This document shows, piece after piece, positions 50,703-60,084 of a stretch of DNA of 64,000 nucleotides. This DNA comes from Lautropia sp. (lineage in GTDB: Bacteria > Pseudomonadota > Gammaproteobacteria > Burkholderiales > Burkholderiaceae_E). Where the stretch lies: positions 51,825-115,824 of the forward strand of contig JAUMZD010000004.1 in NCBI GenBank assembly GCA_030528325.1, written 5' to 3'. Position 1 is the first letter of the stretch; every line of letters begins with the position of its first letter. The notes below the pieces were generated by a model. That model saw only the letters and a program-made list of their open reading frames with translations. It was not told where the DNA came from and ran no database searches. The translations under genes and the position numbers were made by a program.

Positions 50703-51854
50703 TCAAGACTGTAAGCCCGGGTCTGCCGCAGGTACTTGGCGCTTGATCCATCGTCGCCATTGTTCGGTGGCGGCAGTCAGCCAGACGACGGGGTCACGCG
50801 AGCCGGGTTGCCGCAGACCGAGAAGCCTGCATGCATCATTCAGAATGTCCACGGCATCCACGCGGCCGGTGCTGTCGATGCCGGGCGCGCCATTCTGCTT
50901 CGACAGTTTCTGGCCGTTTTCTCCCATCAGTAGAGGCAGGTGCGTGTAGCGCGGCGTGGCATAGCCGAGCGCTTTTTGCAGCAGTATCTGTCTGCCTGTG
51001 GAACTGAGCAGGTCGGCACCTCGTACGATGTCGGTCACACCAGCCTCGGCATCATCCACCACGACGGCCAGCTGATAGGCCCAGACGCCATCGGCCCTGC
51101 GTAATACAAAATCACCGCAGTCTTTGATCGGGTGCTGATGTTGCGGGCCGAGCCAGCGATCCTCGAATGCCACGTGTTCGTCACTCACCCGGAACCGCCA
51201 GGCTCGGGCGTGCCGACCGGAGGGCAGGCCATGCCGGCAGGTGCCCAGATAGGGTGTTTCATCGGTACCGACGACGGCACCCGGCAGTATGGGAGTCTGA
51301 TTGAATGCAGAATGTTTGATGACAGCGTTTTTTCTGGCCCTTCCATGTGCGGGAGAGGTGCTTTCCGGCCTGTTGACGTGAGCCGGGCTCTGGTCATGTC
51401 TGTCTCGTCGCTGCGTTTTTTCATGCCAGGCCGGTGCTGGCTCCGAGAGTTGTAGTGCTTGCCTGCGGGGGGCTGCTTCTGGCTGTTGCTGAGTCTGAGG
51501 GGCTTTTCTTTGTGCCCACGCTGCGGCAATTTCACGGCGCGTGCAGCCGCAGCCATAGATTCGCCCCTGTTGCCGCAGTGTCTCGAAGGCGGCCTGATAG
51601 CGATCGACCCGCGCAGACTGGTACCACGGTGGAGCGTCCCAGTTCAGGCCAAGGAAGCGAAGCTGATGCCGGATGCGGGCGTCGGCACCTGCTTCGACAC
51701 GAGGCGGGTCGATATCCTCGATCCGCAGCAGCCACAGGCCATCGTGGGCCTTGGCATCCAGATAGCTGGCAAGTGCCGCGACGATGGAGCCGGCGTGCAG
51801 CGGGCCACTGGGAGAAGGGGCGAAACGGCCGATGTAGGGGGCCTTGCGTGTCAT
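50703..51854 (-). CDS. gluQ: Glutamyl-Q tRNA(Asp) synthetase with large insertion
   Basis: GluQ-RS is a truncated glutamyl-tRNA synthetase that attaches Glu to queuosine of tRNA-Asp. The catalytic core is complete: GRFAPSPSGPLHAG (HIGH-like), LRIEDIDPPR, and the KMSKS-like KLSKQ at 316-320. The zinc-site ligands are C102 and C104 in YGCGCTRREI and C206 in YLGTCRHGL. Between these, residues about 112-197 are an insertion of about 85 residues, low-complexity and rich in Gln, Arg, His, Pro and Ser, making the protein 383 rather than about 300 long. The inserted DNA is visibly less GC-rich. The frame is intact, so it is an insertion rather than a pseudogene. Confidence 0.9.
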   Translation of the reverse strand: MTRKAPYIGRFAPSPSGPLHAGSIVAALASYLDAKAHDGLWLLRIEDIDPPRVEAGADARIRHQLRFLGLNWDAPPWYQSARVDRYQAAFETLRQQGRIYGCGCTRREIAAAWAQRKAPQTQQQPEAAPRRQALQLSEPAPAWHEKTQRRDRHDQSPAHVNRPESTSPAHGRARKNAVIKHSAFNQTPILPGAVVGTDETPYLGTCRHGLPSGRHARAWRFRVSDEHVAFEDRWLGPQHQHPIKDCGDFVLRRADGVWAYQLAVVVDDAEAGVTDIVRGADLLSSTGRQILLQKALGYATPRYTHLPLLMGENGQKLSKQNGAPGIDSTGRVDAVDILNDACRLLGLRQPGSRDPVVWLTAATEQWRRWIKRQVPAADPGLQS

Positions 51855-51897
51855 ACTTGCCGGGTCGGAAATGTATCGCAGGCAAGGATAGCGGAAG

Positions 51898-52473
51898 ATG
51901 ACAAAGCTGGTGGTGGCGTTTCATTCGGGTTATGGGCACACGCGCAAGCTGGCCGAGGCTATTGCGGAAGGCGCACGCGCCGCCGGCGGGAATGGCGCTG
52001 TTGTGGTGGAGGCCGTTCTGCTGGATGTCTCTCTCATCGACGAGCAGGGTTGGCAGCAGCTCGCCGCTGCCGATGCCATCGTCTTCGGGGCGCCAACTTA
52101 CATGGGCGGCGTGTCGGCCCCCTTCAAGGCCTTTGCGGATGCCAGCTCCGCGGTCTGGGGCGTGCAGGGGTGGAAGAACAAGGTGGCCGGTGGCTTCACC
52201 TGCTCGATCAACATGTGCGGCGACAAGCATGCGAGCTTGCAGTACCTGATGAACTTCGGTATGCAGCACGGCATGATCTGGGTCGGCCTCGGCATGATGC
52301 CGGGTCATCCGGCCGGTGCGCCGGATCAGCTCAACCGGCTGGGCGCGTCGATCGGTGTGGCTGCCCAGGCAGGCAACGTGCCGGCGGACATCGAGCCGCC
52401 GGCCGGGGATCTGGCCACTGCCCGGGCTTATGGTCAGCGCGTGGTGCAGGTGGCGGCGCGGCTGAAAAGCTGA
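51898..52473 (+). CDS. Flavodoxin-fold NAD(P)H oxidoreductase (WrbA-like)
   Basis: The 191-residue protein has the flavodoxin phosphate-binding loop at the N-terminus (FHSGYGHTRKLAEAIAEGAR) and the FMN-contact loops FGAPTYMGGVSAPFKAFAD and GFTCSINMCGDKHASLQYLM, with the WrbA-like end of the fold in GLGMMPGHPAG. It should bind FMN and reduce quinones or similar acceptors in the cytoplasm. It is divergent from gluQ across a 43-bp gap and converges with the DUF456 gene. I see no operon partner. Confidence 0.88.
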   Translation: MTKLVVAFHSGYGHTRKLAEAIAEGARAAGGNGAVVVEAVLLDVSLIDEQGWQQLAAADAIVFGAPTYMGGVSAPFKAFADASSAVWGVQGWKNKVAGGFTCSINMCGDKHASLQYLMNFGMQHGMIWVGLGMMPGHPAGAPDQLNRLGASIGVAAQAGNVPADIEPPAGDLATARAYGQRVVQVAARLKS

Positions 52474-52564
52474 GGGGCTTGAAGGCCGAGGTCTGTTCGG
52501 GGCGAGCTTCTGCCCCGGTGGATCAGCACCTGGATGATGTACCGCATGACCGGGGGCTCCGCCC

Positions 52565-52601
52565 GGGATGCTGGGCTGGTTGGGGGGCTTGGTGGGCCGG
52601 G
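52565..52601 (+). other. Potential G-quadruplex between convergent genes
   Basis: Five G-runs (52565-52567, 52573-52575, 52582-52587, 52594-52596, 52599-52601) are separated by loops of 5, 6, 6 and 2 bases, which meets the usual G3-loop rule. It lies in the 155-bp gap between two convergent genes and may aid termination. Confidence 0.4.
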
Positions 52602-52628
52602 TGGCAGGTTTGGCGGTTGGGCGGCTGG

Positions 52629-53123
52629 TCAGGGCGTGAACAGGGCTACGATGAATACACCGATCATCAGGAAGCTCAGGGCGATCTTCGCCAGCATGCC
52701 GATGACCATGCCCAGCCAGGTGGCCACGCCCACATGGCGGGCTCGCATCAGGTCGCGATCCACGATGTACTGACCGATGGCCGCGCCCAGCAGCGGCATG
52801 AAGAGCAATCCCCACAGGCCGGTGAAGATCCCGGCCAGGGTGCCGATCAGCGAGCCGATGATGGCTTCACGGCTGGCACCGACCTTCTTCGCGCCCATGA
52901 TGCCCGCCACGTATTCGACACCCCAGGCCACGGCCGCGATCACGCCGCAGGCGATGACGGTGCCGGTACTGACGACGGTGAAATCATCGATCCAGGCGCC
53001 CAGCAGGATGCCGCCGAAGATGAAGGCCACGCCGGGCAGCGCCGGCAGCACGGTGCCGACGAGGCCGGCGACGATCAGCGTCGCGGAGATGATCCAGAGG
53101 GTGACGGTCAGGGTGGTGGCCAT
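52629..53123 (-). CDS. DUF456 family membrane protein
   Basis: The 164-residue protein is almost entirely hydrophobic, with about five membrane segments, and has the DUF456 pattern: LVGTVLPALPGVAFIFGGIL near the start, WGVEYVAGIMGAKKVGASRE in the middle and GTLAGIFTGLWGLLFMPLLG later. The family occurs widely and is uncharacterised. It is a single gene divergent from nothing obvious, in the same orientation as trhO upstream, with 222 bp between them that hold only an inverted pair (CTCTC and GAGAG near 53200-53222). Confidence 0.88.
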   Translation of the reverse strand: MATTLTVTLWIISATLIVAGLVGTVLPALPGVAFIFGGILLGAWIDDFTVVSTGTVIACGVIAAVAWGVEYVAGIMGAKKVGASREAIIGSLIGTLAGIFTGLWGLLFMPLLGAAIGQYIVDRDLMRARHVGVATWLGMVIGMLAKIALSFLMIGVFIVALFTP

Positions 53124-53345
53124 GAAGAACGGGAAAGGGGATTGAGGGGGCCGGTGAAAACGGCATCGTACCAGGATGGGGCGGCGTGGCGGATTTTCAA
53201 GCCCTCTCTGCCGGAGGGAGAGCGTCCGCTGGGGCCTTCGCCCGAGGGCACGGCTGGGTCAGGGCAAGCGTCGACGGAACAGGACTGCGGAGATGGGACG
53301 ACGGGCGGGGGCATGGCTGCTTGCAGCAGGCGGCGGAAACCCGCC

Positions 53346-54140
53346 TCATGCTGCGCCGGCGCTCTCGACCTGACGGACTTCCCGGGTGTCGAAATCCTGC
53401 TCCCAGCTGCCGGGCTTCAGCTCGGTGGTGAGCGAGACGCGTCGGTCGAAGACGAACAGTTCGCCGTCCCAGTGTTTGCCGCCCGTTTTCTCGAAATAGT
53501 CGAGGATGCCGCCATCGAGCTGCACCACGTTCTCATAGCCGTTTTCGGCCATCCAGAGCGCCGCTTTCTCGCAACGGATGCCGCCCGTGCAGTAGGTGAC
53601 GACCCGCTTGCCGGCCAGCGCCGGGCGGTGCGGCTCCAGCGCCTCGGGCAGCTCGGTGAACTTGTGGATATGCGGGTTGATGGCTCCGTGAAACTGGCCG
53701 ACCTGCACTTCGAAATCGTTGCGGGTGTCGATGATGGCGATCTCTCGCCCGTCATCATCGCGGCCTTCGTCGAGCCAGCGCGCCAGGGTTTCGGGGGAAA
53801 CGGTGGCGGCGCGGCCATCGGCCGGGCGGATTTGGGGCTGCCGGAAGGTGATCGTCTCTTTCTTGATCTTGACCAGGTAGCGGTTGAAGCTCTGTTCGTC
53901 CGAGAGGCTTTCCTTGATGTGCAGGTCGGCCAGCCCGGGAATGGCCCGCAGCACGTCCTTGAAGGTGCGGGCCGATTCGAGCGGGCCGCTCAGCATGATG
54001 TTGATGCCTTCAGGGGTCAGCAGGATGGTGCCGCGCATGTCCGCCTTGCGGCCCTCGGCCAGCAGGTGGCTGCGCAGTTCGGGCAGGTCGCAGAGGTCAG
54101 CGAAGTGATAGGCGGCGAGGTTCAGGTAGGCGCTTGACAT
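53346..54140 (-). CDS. trhO: tRNA uridine(34) hydroxylase, rhodanese family
   Basis: ATG 54140 gives 264 residues. The N-terminal acylphosphatase-like domain includes GTILLTPEGINIMLSGPL and the LHIKESLSDEQSFNRYLVKI stretch. The rhodanese domain includes IIDTRNDFEVQVGQFHGAIN and the catalytic C184 in VVTYCTGGIRCEKAA. TrhO hydroxylates U34 of certain tRNAs to 5-hydroxyuridine using oxygen. Sequence identity to YceA/TrhO proteins is clear by eye, though the C-terminus here is short. A family B tip lies 100 bp upstream at 54236. Confidence 0.93.
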   Translation of the reverse strand: MSSAYLNLAAYHFADLCDLPELRSHLLAEGRKADMRGTILLTPEGINIMLSGPLESARTFKDVLRAIPGLADLHIKESLSDEQSFNRYLVKIKKETITFRQPQIRPADGRAATVSPETLARWLDEGRDDDGREIAIIDTRNDFEVQVGQFHGAINPHIHKFTELPEALEPHRPALAGKRVVTYCTGGIRCEKAALWMAENGYENVVQLDGGILDYFEKTGGKHWDGELFVFDRRVSLTTELKPGSWEQDFDTREVRQVESAGAA

Positions 54141-54235
54141 GATGGGGGAAGCGAGGAGGTAGACGAGATATCGGCATGCTGGATGTAACTGCGCATGAAG
54201 TCCCTGATCAGCACGGATGCCGAACGGTCGTTGGA

Positions 54236-54260
54236 CTTTCCTGCCGCCCAAGCTCCTCGC
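54236..54260 (-). repeat. Family B solo arm upstream of dnaE
   Basis: GACTTTCCTGCCGCCCAAGC followed by TCCT equals the left arm of family B in reverse orientation, ending at the expected tip. It lies between trhO and dnaE, which diverge, so it is not at a terminator position. Confidence 0.65.
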
Positions 54261-54376
54261 CATGCATTGCCCGTATTATGCACTGACACTGTCCGTGCCG
54301 CGTGGTTGATCGTATGTGGCGGACAGGTGCAGCGCTTACAATGGAAAGATTGTGCGCAACAAGCGCGAGGCGACCA

Positions 54377-57300
54377 ATGGTGGCGCCTTCTTTTTCATCA
54401 TGCGACAAACCTGAACCCGTGACTGCCCTGGTCGAAACCCTTGATACCGCTGCTTCTACCCGGACGGATGCCGAGGTTACCGATGGTCCGGGCTTCGTGC
54501 ACCTGCGGCTGCGCACCGAGTATTCGGTGCTGGATTCGATCGTGCGTATCGACGACGCGGTGGCGGCGGCCGTGGCCGATGAACAGCCGGCGCTGGCGAT
54601 CTCGGACGCCTCCAACCTGTTCGGCTGGGTCAAGTTCTACAAGAAGGCCTCGGGCAAGGGCGTGCAGCCCATCTGCGCGATGGACGTCTGGATCTCGAAC
54701 CTCGAGAACCGTGATCGCCCCTACCGGATGCTGCTGATCGCCCGCAACAACGAGGGCTATCGCCGGCTCTGTGAGCTGATCTCGCGCGGCTGGCTGGAAA
54801 ACGAGTACAAGGGCCACGCCGAGCTGCATCCGGACTGGCTGGTGGCCGGGCAGACCCAGGGCCTGATCGCGCTGTCGGGCGCGGCGCATGGCGAGGTGGG
54901 CCAGCATCTGCTGGCCGGCCAGTCGGCCAGGGCCGTGGCGGCAGCGCAACGGCTGGCGGCTGCCTTTCCGGACGCCTTCTATCTGGAAGTGCAGCGGGAT
55001 GATTCGGCCGATGCCGAGAGTTGCACCCGCCTGACTGCCCGGCTGGCGGCCGACCTGGGCCTGCCGCTGGTGGCCACGCACCCGATCCAGTTCCTGCAGG
55101 CGGATGAATTCCGGGCGCACGAGGCCAGGGTCTGCATTGCCGAAGCTGAGGTGCTGGCCGACCCGAAGCGGGTGCGCCGCTTCACGCCCGAACAGTATTT
55201 CAAGACGCGCGCCGAGATGATGGCGCTGTTCGCCGATCTGCCCGAGGCCCTGGCCAACAGTGTCGAGATCGCCCGGCGCTGCGCGGTCACGCTGACGCTC
55301 GGCAACCCGCAGCTGCCGGTGTATCCGACGCCGGACGGCATGAGCATCGAGGATTATCTGCGACAGCTGGCGGCCGAGGGTCTGGCGCGCCGGCTGGACA
55401 AGCTCTACCCCGATCCGGCCGTGCGCGCCGAGAAGCAGCCTGAATACGATGAGCGCCTGAAGCGCGAGTGCGACACGATCATCGGCATGGGCTTTCCCGG
55501 CTACTTCCTGATCGTGGCGGATTTCATCCAGTGGGCCAAGCAGAACGGTGTGCCGGTGGGGCCGGGCCGGGGGTCGGGTGCGGGTTCGCTCGTGGCCTTT
55601 GCGCTCGGCATCACCGATCTCGATCCGCTGCCCTATGCGCTGCTCTTCGAGCGCTTCCTGAACCCGGAGCGGGTGTCGATGCCCGACTTCGACATCGACT
55701 TCTGTCAGGACAACCGGGGCAAGGTCATCGACTACGTGCGGCGCAAGTACGGCCATGACGCCGTCTCGCAGATCGCCACCTTCGGCACGATGGCCAGCAA
55801 GGCCGTGATCCGTGACGCGGGCCGCGTGCTGGACATGCCCTACAACTTCTGTGACCAGCTCTCGAAGCTGATCCCGATCGAGCAGGCCAAGCCGCTGTCG
55901 CTCGACAAGGCGCTGAAGGCCGAGCCGATCCTGGCCGAGCGGCTGGCCAACGAGGAAGAGGTGGCCGAGCTGTTCGAGCTGGCACGTCCACTCGAAGACC
56001 TGACCCGCAACATCGGCATGCACGCCGGGGGCGTGCTGATCGCTCCGGGCAAGCTCACGGATTTCTGTCCGCTCTATCAGGCGCCGGGCACCACCTCGGT
56101 CGTCAGCCAGTACGACAAGGATGATGTCGAGGCGGTCGGCCTCGTCAAGTTCGACTTCCTGGGCCTTCGAAACCTGACCATCATCGATCTGGCGGTCGAC
56201 TATGTGAACGCCCGCCGGAAAGCCGAGGGCAAGGAAGCGCTCGTGCTCGAGGAGCTGGGCTTCGAGGACAAGGGGGCCTACAAGATCCTGCAGGATGGCA
56301 ACACGGTGGCCATCTTCCAGGTGGAATCGGACGGCATGAAGAAGCTGCTGCGCAAGCTCAAGCCCGACCGTTTCGAGGACATCATCGCCGTGCTGGCGCT
56401 CTACCGGCCGGGCCCGCTGGGATCGGGCATGGTGGACGATTTCATCCTGCGAAAGCGTGGTGAGCAGGACATCGACATCCCCCACCCGGATCTGGAAGAC
56501 TGCCTGAACCCGACCTACGGCGTCATCGTCTATCAGGAACAGGTGATGCAGATCTCGCAGATCATCGCCGGCTACACGCTGGGTGGCGCCGATCTGCTTC
56601 GCCGGGCGATGGGCAAGAAGAAGCCCGAGGAAATGGCCAAGCAGCGCCAGATCTTCATGGAGGGCGCGACGAAGCTCGGGCAGGATCTGGATCTGGCCAG
56701 CCAGCTCTTCGACCTGATGGAGAAGTTTGCCGAGTACGGCTTCAACAAGTCGCACACGGCCGCCTATGCCGTGGTCACCTACCAGACGGCCTGGCTGAAA
56801 GCGCACTATCCGGCCGAGTTCATGGCTGCCACGCTGTCGTCGGACATGGACGACACGGACAAGGTCGAGATCTTCGTGCGTGATGCGCAGCACAACCAGG
56901 TCGAGGTGCAGCCACCGGACATCAACGAATCGAACTACCGTTTCGAGCCGGCCGGGCCGCGTGCCATCCGCTACGGGCTGGGGGGCATCAAGGGTCTGGG
57001 CCAGTCGGCCATCGAGAACATCATCGAGGTGCGCAGCCAGGGCGGCCCCTTCATCGACCTGTTCGACTTCTGCGAGCGTATCGACCGCAAGCTGATCAAC
57101 CGGCGTTCGATCGAGGCCCTGATCCGGGCAGGTGCCTTCGATCGGCTGGAAAATGACCGCGCGAAGCTGCTGGCCAACGTTTCGCAGGCCACCGAGGCGG
57201 CCGAGCAGCGCGCGCGCGAGCAGGCGGCGGGGCAGGGCGGTCTGTTCGGCGATGATTTTCTGGAGGAAGGTGGTACGCCGGTTCGCGAGTGGGTGCCGCA

Positions 57301-58033
57301 TGAGCCGTGGGGCATGCGCCAGCGGCTGCTGGAGGAGAAGACAGCCCTTGGCTACTACCTGACCGGTCACCTGTTCGACGTGAGCCGTGACGAGGTGCGC
57401 TGCTTCGTGAAGACCCGGCTCGGCGATCTGGAAAAGATGGTGGGCAAGCAGTTCGGCGCCATCCCGGTCACGATCGCCGGCGTCATCACCAGCCTGTCCA
57501 CGGCGATGACCCGCCGCGGCAAGATGGTGCGGGTGATCGTGGACGATGGCACCGGCAGCGAGGAGCTGGCCGTCTTCCCCGAGACCTGGGACCGGTTCAA
57601 GCACCTGTTGCGCGAGGACGAAGTGATCGTCGTTCAGGCCAAGCTCTCGAAGAACCGTCCGCCACCACCCAAGGATGGTGAAGGGGGGAAAGAGGCCCGG
57701 CGACCGAAGGAAGAGGAGGACAGACCCGAGTACCGCCTGTCCGTCGAGCGCATCCTGGATCTGGGTCAGGCCCGGGCCGAACATGCGCGCTCGCTGAAGC
57801 TCACCATCGCGAAGGCGCCCGATGCCGCCGAGCGGTTGAAGGCACTGCTGTCGCCCTACCGGGTGGATGGCAGCGAAGGAGAGGGCTGCCTCGTGGAAAT
57901 CGATTACTGCAGCGATGTGGCCAGTGCCGCATTGCGGCTGGGACAGGAATGGGCCGTGCGCCCGGATGATGCCCTGCTGGCCGGCCTGCGCAGCTGGCTG
58001 ACCGAGGCTCGGGTTGAAATGCGCTACCGATGA
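54377..58033 (+). CDS. dnaE: DNA polymerase III alpha subunit
   Basis: The replicative polymerase catalytic subunit. I start at ATG 54377, which has GAGGCGACC upstream (1218 residues); GTG 54419 is an alternative. The PHP domain begins FVHLRLRTEYSVLDSIVRID. The palm motif PDFDIDFCQDNRG carries catalytic aspartates, with GPGRGSGAGSLVAFALGITD before it. The finger and thumb blocks include NIGMHAGGVLIAPG, YRPGPLGSGMVDDFILRK and FNKSHTAAYAVVTYQTAWLK. Two HhH motifs (GLGQSAIENII) and an OB fold follow. A Pro/Lys/Glu-rich insertion (about 1094-1118) interrupts the OB region. It overlaps msbA by 4 bp. Confidence 0.96.
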   Translation: MVAPSFSSCDKPEPVTALVETLDTAASTRTDAEVTDGPGFVHLRLRTEYSVLDSIVRIDDAVAAAVADEQPALAISDASNLFGWVKFYKKASGKGVQPICAMDVWISNLENRDRPYRMLLIARNNEGYRRLCELISRGWLENEYKGHAELHPDWLVAGQTQGLIALSGAAHGEVGQHLLAGQSARAVAAAQRLAAAFPDAFYLEVQRDDSADAESCTRLTARLAADLGLPLVATHPIQFLQADEFRAHEARVCIAEAEVLADPKRVRRFTPEQYFKTRAEMMALFADLPEALANSVEIARRCAVTLTLGNPQLPVYPTPDGMSIEDYLRQLAAEGLARRLDKLYPDPAVRAEKQPEYDERLKRECDTIIGMGFPGYFLIVADFIQWAKQNGVPVGPGRGSGAGSLVAFALGITDLDPLPYALLFERFLNPERVSMPDFDIDFCQDNRGKVIDYVRRKYGHDAVSQIATFGTMASKAVIRDAGRVLDMPYNFCDQLSKLIPIEQAKPLSLDKALKAEPILAERLANEEEVAELFELARPLEDLTRNIGMHAGGVLIAPGKLTDFCPLYQAPGTTSVVSQYDKDDVEAVGLVKFDFLGLRNLTIIDLAVDYVNARRKAEGKEALVLEELGFEDKGAYKILQDGNTVAIFQVESDGMKKLLRKLKPDRFEDIIAVLALYRPGPLGSGMVDDFILRKRGEQDIDIPHPDLEDCLNPTYGVIVYQEQVMQISQIIAGYTLGGADLLRRAMGKKKPEEMAKQRQIFMEGATKLGQDLDLASQLFDLMEKFAEYGFNKSHTAAYAVVTYQTAWLKAHYPAEFMAATLSSDMDDTDKVEIFVRDAQHNQVEVQPPDINESNYRFEPAGPRAIRYGLGGIKGLGQSAIENIIEVRSQGGPFIDLFDFCERIDRKLINRRSIEALIRAGAFDRLENDRAKLLANVSQATEAAEQRAREQAAGQGGLFGDDFLEEGGTPVREWVPHEPWGMRQRLLEEKTALGYYLTGHLFDVSRDEVRCFVKTRLGDLEKMVGKQFGAIPVTIAGVITSLSTAMTRRGKMVRVIVDDGTGSEELAVFPETWDRFKHLLREDEVIVVQAKLSKNRPPPPKDGEGGKEARRPKEEEDRPEYRLSVERILDLGQARAEHARSLKLTIAKAPDAAERLKALLSPYRVDGSEGEGCLVEIDYCSDVASAALRLGQEWAVRPDDALLAGLRSWLTEARVEMRYR

Positions 58034-60084
58034 GTGGACACACACCGTTGACAGAGAAGATCACCGAATCCGGGCCTGAGGATACGTCGCCGCTGGCGAC
58101 GTCTTCCCGCGGTTCCGTGGCCCAGGGCCCGAAGCCTTCAGCCCCGGCCTCGCAGACCGCACACACCGATGCACCGGGGCAGCCTCCGCGTGACGCCGCG
58201 GCCCCCGGGCCAGCGTCCACGGGTACCCTTTCGTCAGGGGGGCATCGGGAAGCGTCGGCAAGGCCTGATCCGGCATCCAGGCCGCCCGAAGGCCTGTCGG
58301 ACGCCCAGCGCCAGATGGATGCCCGGGCGCAGGATGAGAGCACCGCCCGCAGCGACCGTGCGCTGATGCGACGGCTGTTCCGTTACGTGAAGCCGCACTG
58401 GCGGCAGTTCGGCATCGGCGTGATCGGGATGATCCTGACGGCACTGACCGAGCCTGCCCTGCCTGCCATCATGCAGATTCTGCTCGATGACGGCTTCGGG
58501 GAGCAGGGCGATGCCAAGCTGATGTGGATGGCACCGCTGATGATCATCGGTCTCTTCATGGCGCGTGGCGTGTTCACCTTCACGATGAACTATGCGATGA
58601 GTGAGGTTTCGAACCGGGTGCTGTACGACCTTCGGCAGCAGATGTTCGACCGGCTCGTTCGTATGCCGGTACGCTTCTTCTCGGTCAATGCGGCCGGCAC
58701 CGTCATCGCCCGGCTGGTCAGTGACGTGCAGAACGTGACCCAGTCGCTCTCCAGTGTGCTCGTCATCATGGTGCGGGATACGGTCGTCATCATCGGCCTG
58801 CTGGGCTGGCTGCTGTACCTGAACTGGCAGCTCACGATCATCGCGCTCGTGCTGATCCCGATGGTGGCCCTGGCCGTGGGCAGCTTCTCCCGGCGGATGC
58901 GGCGGCTCTCGGGCGAGCAGATCCGCTACACCGGTGAGCTGACCGGCGTGGTCGGTGAAGCCATCCACGGCAACCCCGTCATCAAGGTCTACGAGGGGCA
59001 GGCCCACGAGAGTGCCCGCTTCGCTTCGGCCAGCAGGCAGTTGCGCGCCTTCGCGCGCCGGATGACCGTCGCGCAGTCGCTGATCGTGCCGATCACGCAG
59101 ATCATGGCTGCCATCGCCGTGGCGCTGGTCATCGCCATCGCGTTGTACCAGTCGCAGCAGGACCGCACGACGGTCGGGGGCTTCGTGTCCTTCCTGACCG
59201 CGATGCTGATGATCCTCGCCCCGCTGAAGCATCTGGCCGATGTGAACGGCCAGCTGCAACGGGCGCTGGCCGCGGCCGATGCGGTGTTCCGCTTCATCGA
59301 CGAGCCGGTGGAGGAGGATCGGGGCACGCAGACCATCGAGCGCGCCCAGGGCGAGCTACGTTTCGAGGGCGTGAGCTTCGGCTACGAGGGCAGCAGTGCG
59401 CTGGCCCTGAAGAACATCGACCTGCATATCAGGCCGGGTGAAACGGTGGCCCTCGTGGGAGGCTCGGGTGGCGGCAAGACGACGCTTGCCAACCTGTTGC
59501 CCCGGTTCCATCCGGTGACGGAAGGTCGAATCCTGCTCGATGGCATCCCGATCGAGTCGCTGACCCTTCACAGCCTGCGCCAGCAGATCGCCTGGGTCAG
59601 CCAGCAGGTGATGCTCTTCAATGACACCATCGCCAACAATGTGGCCTATGGCGCACGCCGTGGGGCCACGGAGGCCGAGGTGCGCGCGGCGCTGGAGGCC
59701 GCCTACCTGACCGAGTTCGTCGACAGCCTGCCCGATGGCATCCATACCGTGATCGGGGACAACGGTATCCGCCTCTCCGGTGGCCAGCGGCAGCGGCTCT
59801 CCATTGCCCGTGCGCTGTTGAAGAAGGCGCCGGTGCTCGTGCTGGATGAGGCCACCTCGGCGCTGGACAACGAATCCGAGCGCTACGTCCAGGCCGCGCT
59901 CGACCGGCTGCTGCACAACCAGACCACGCTGATCATCGCGCACCGGCTCTCCACCATCGAAAAGGCCGATCGCATCCTCGTGCTCGATGCCGGCCGGATC
60001 GTCGAGTCCGGCTCCCACGCCGAGCTGATGGCGCAGGGGGGCATCTATGCCCGGCTTCATGCTGGAGGAGCGTTGACCGAATGA
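58030..60084 (+). CDS. msbA: Lipid A/core flippase MsbA
   Basis: The 684-residue ABC exporter starts inside the dnaE stop (ATGA). About 105 N-terminal residues form a Pro/Ala/Ser-rich disordered tail not found in most MsbA proteins. The membrane domain begins RRLFRYVKPHWRQFGIGVIG and contains the MsbA-like blocks EPALPAIMQILLDDGF and LVRMPVRFFSVNAAGTVIAR. The ATPase has Walker A GGSGGGKTT (about 476), LSGGQRQRLSIARALLKKAP, LVLDEATSALDNESE and IAHRLSTIEKAD. All catalytic residues are intact. Next to LPS transferases and an O-antigen ligase, it is the likely lipid A transporter. Confidence 0.94.
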   Translation: MSGHTPLTEKITESGPEDTSPLATSSRGSVAQGPKPSAPASQTAHTDAPGQPPRDAAAPGPASTGTLSSGGHREASARPDPASRPPEGLSDAQRQMDARAQDESTARSDRALMRRLFRYVKPHWRQFGIGVIGMILTALTEPALPAIMQILLDDGFGEQGDAKLMWMAPLMIIGLFMARGVFTFTMNYAMSEVSNRVLYDLRQQMFDRLVRMPVRFFSVNAAGTVIARLVSDVQNVTQSLSSVLVIMVRDTVVIIGLLGWLLYLNWQLTIIALVLIPMVALAVGSFSRRMRRLSGEQIRYTGELTGVVGEAIHGNPVIKVYEGQAHESARFASASRQLRAFARRMTVAQSLIVPITQIMAAIAVALVIAIALYQSQQDRTTVGGFVSFLTAMLMILAPLKHLADVNGQLQRALAAADAVFRFIDEPVEEDRGTQTIERAQGELRFEGVSFGYEGSSALALKNIDLHIRPGETVALVGGSGGGKTTLANLLPRFHPVTEGRILLDGIPIESLTLHSLRQQIAWVSQQVMLFNDTIANNVAYGARRGATEAEVRAALEAAYLTEFVDSLPDGIHTVIGDNGIRLSGGQRQRLSIARALLKKAPVLVLDEATSALDNESERYVQAALDRLLHNQTTLIIAHRLSTIEKADRILVLDAGRIVESGSHAELMAQGGIYARLHAGGALTE

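Noticed and set aside
54398..58045. 1215-codon open frame opposite dnaE
   Set aside because: dnaE on the plus strand has every catalytic block. The opposite frame is an effect of codon bias.
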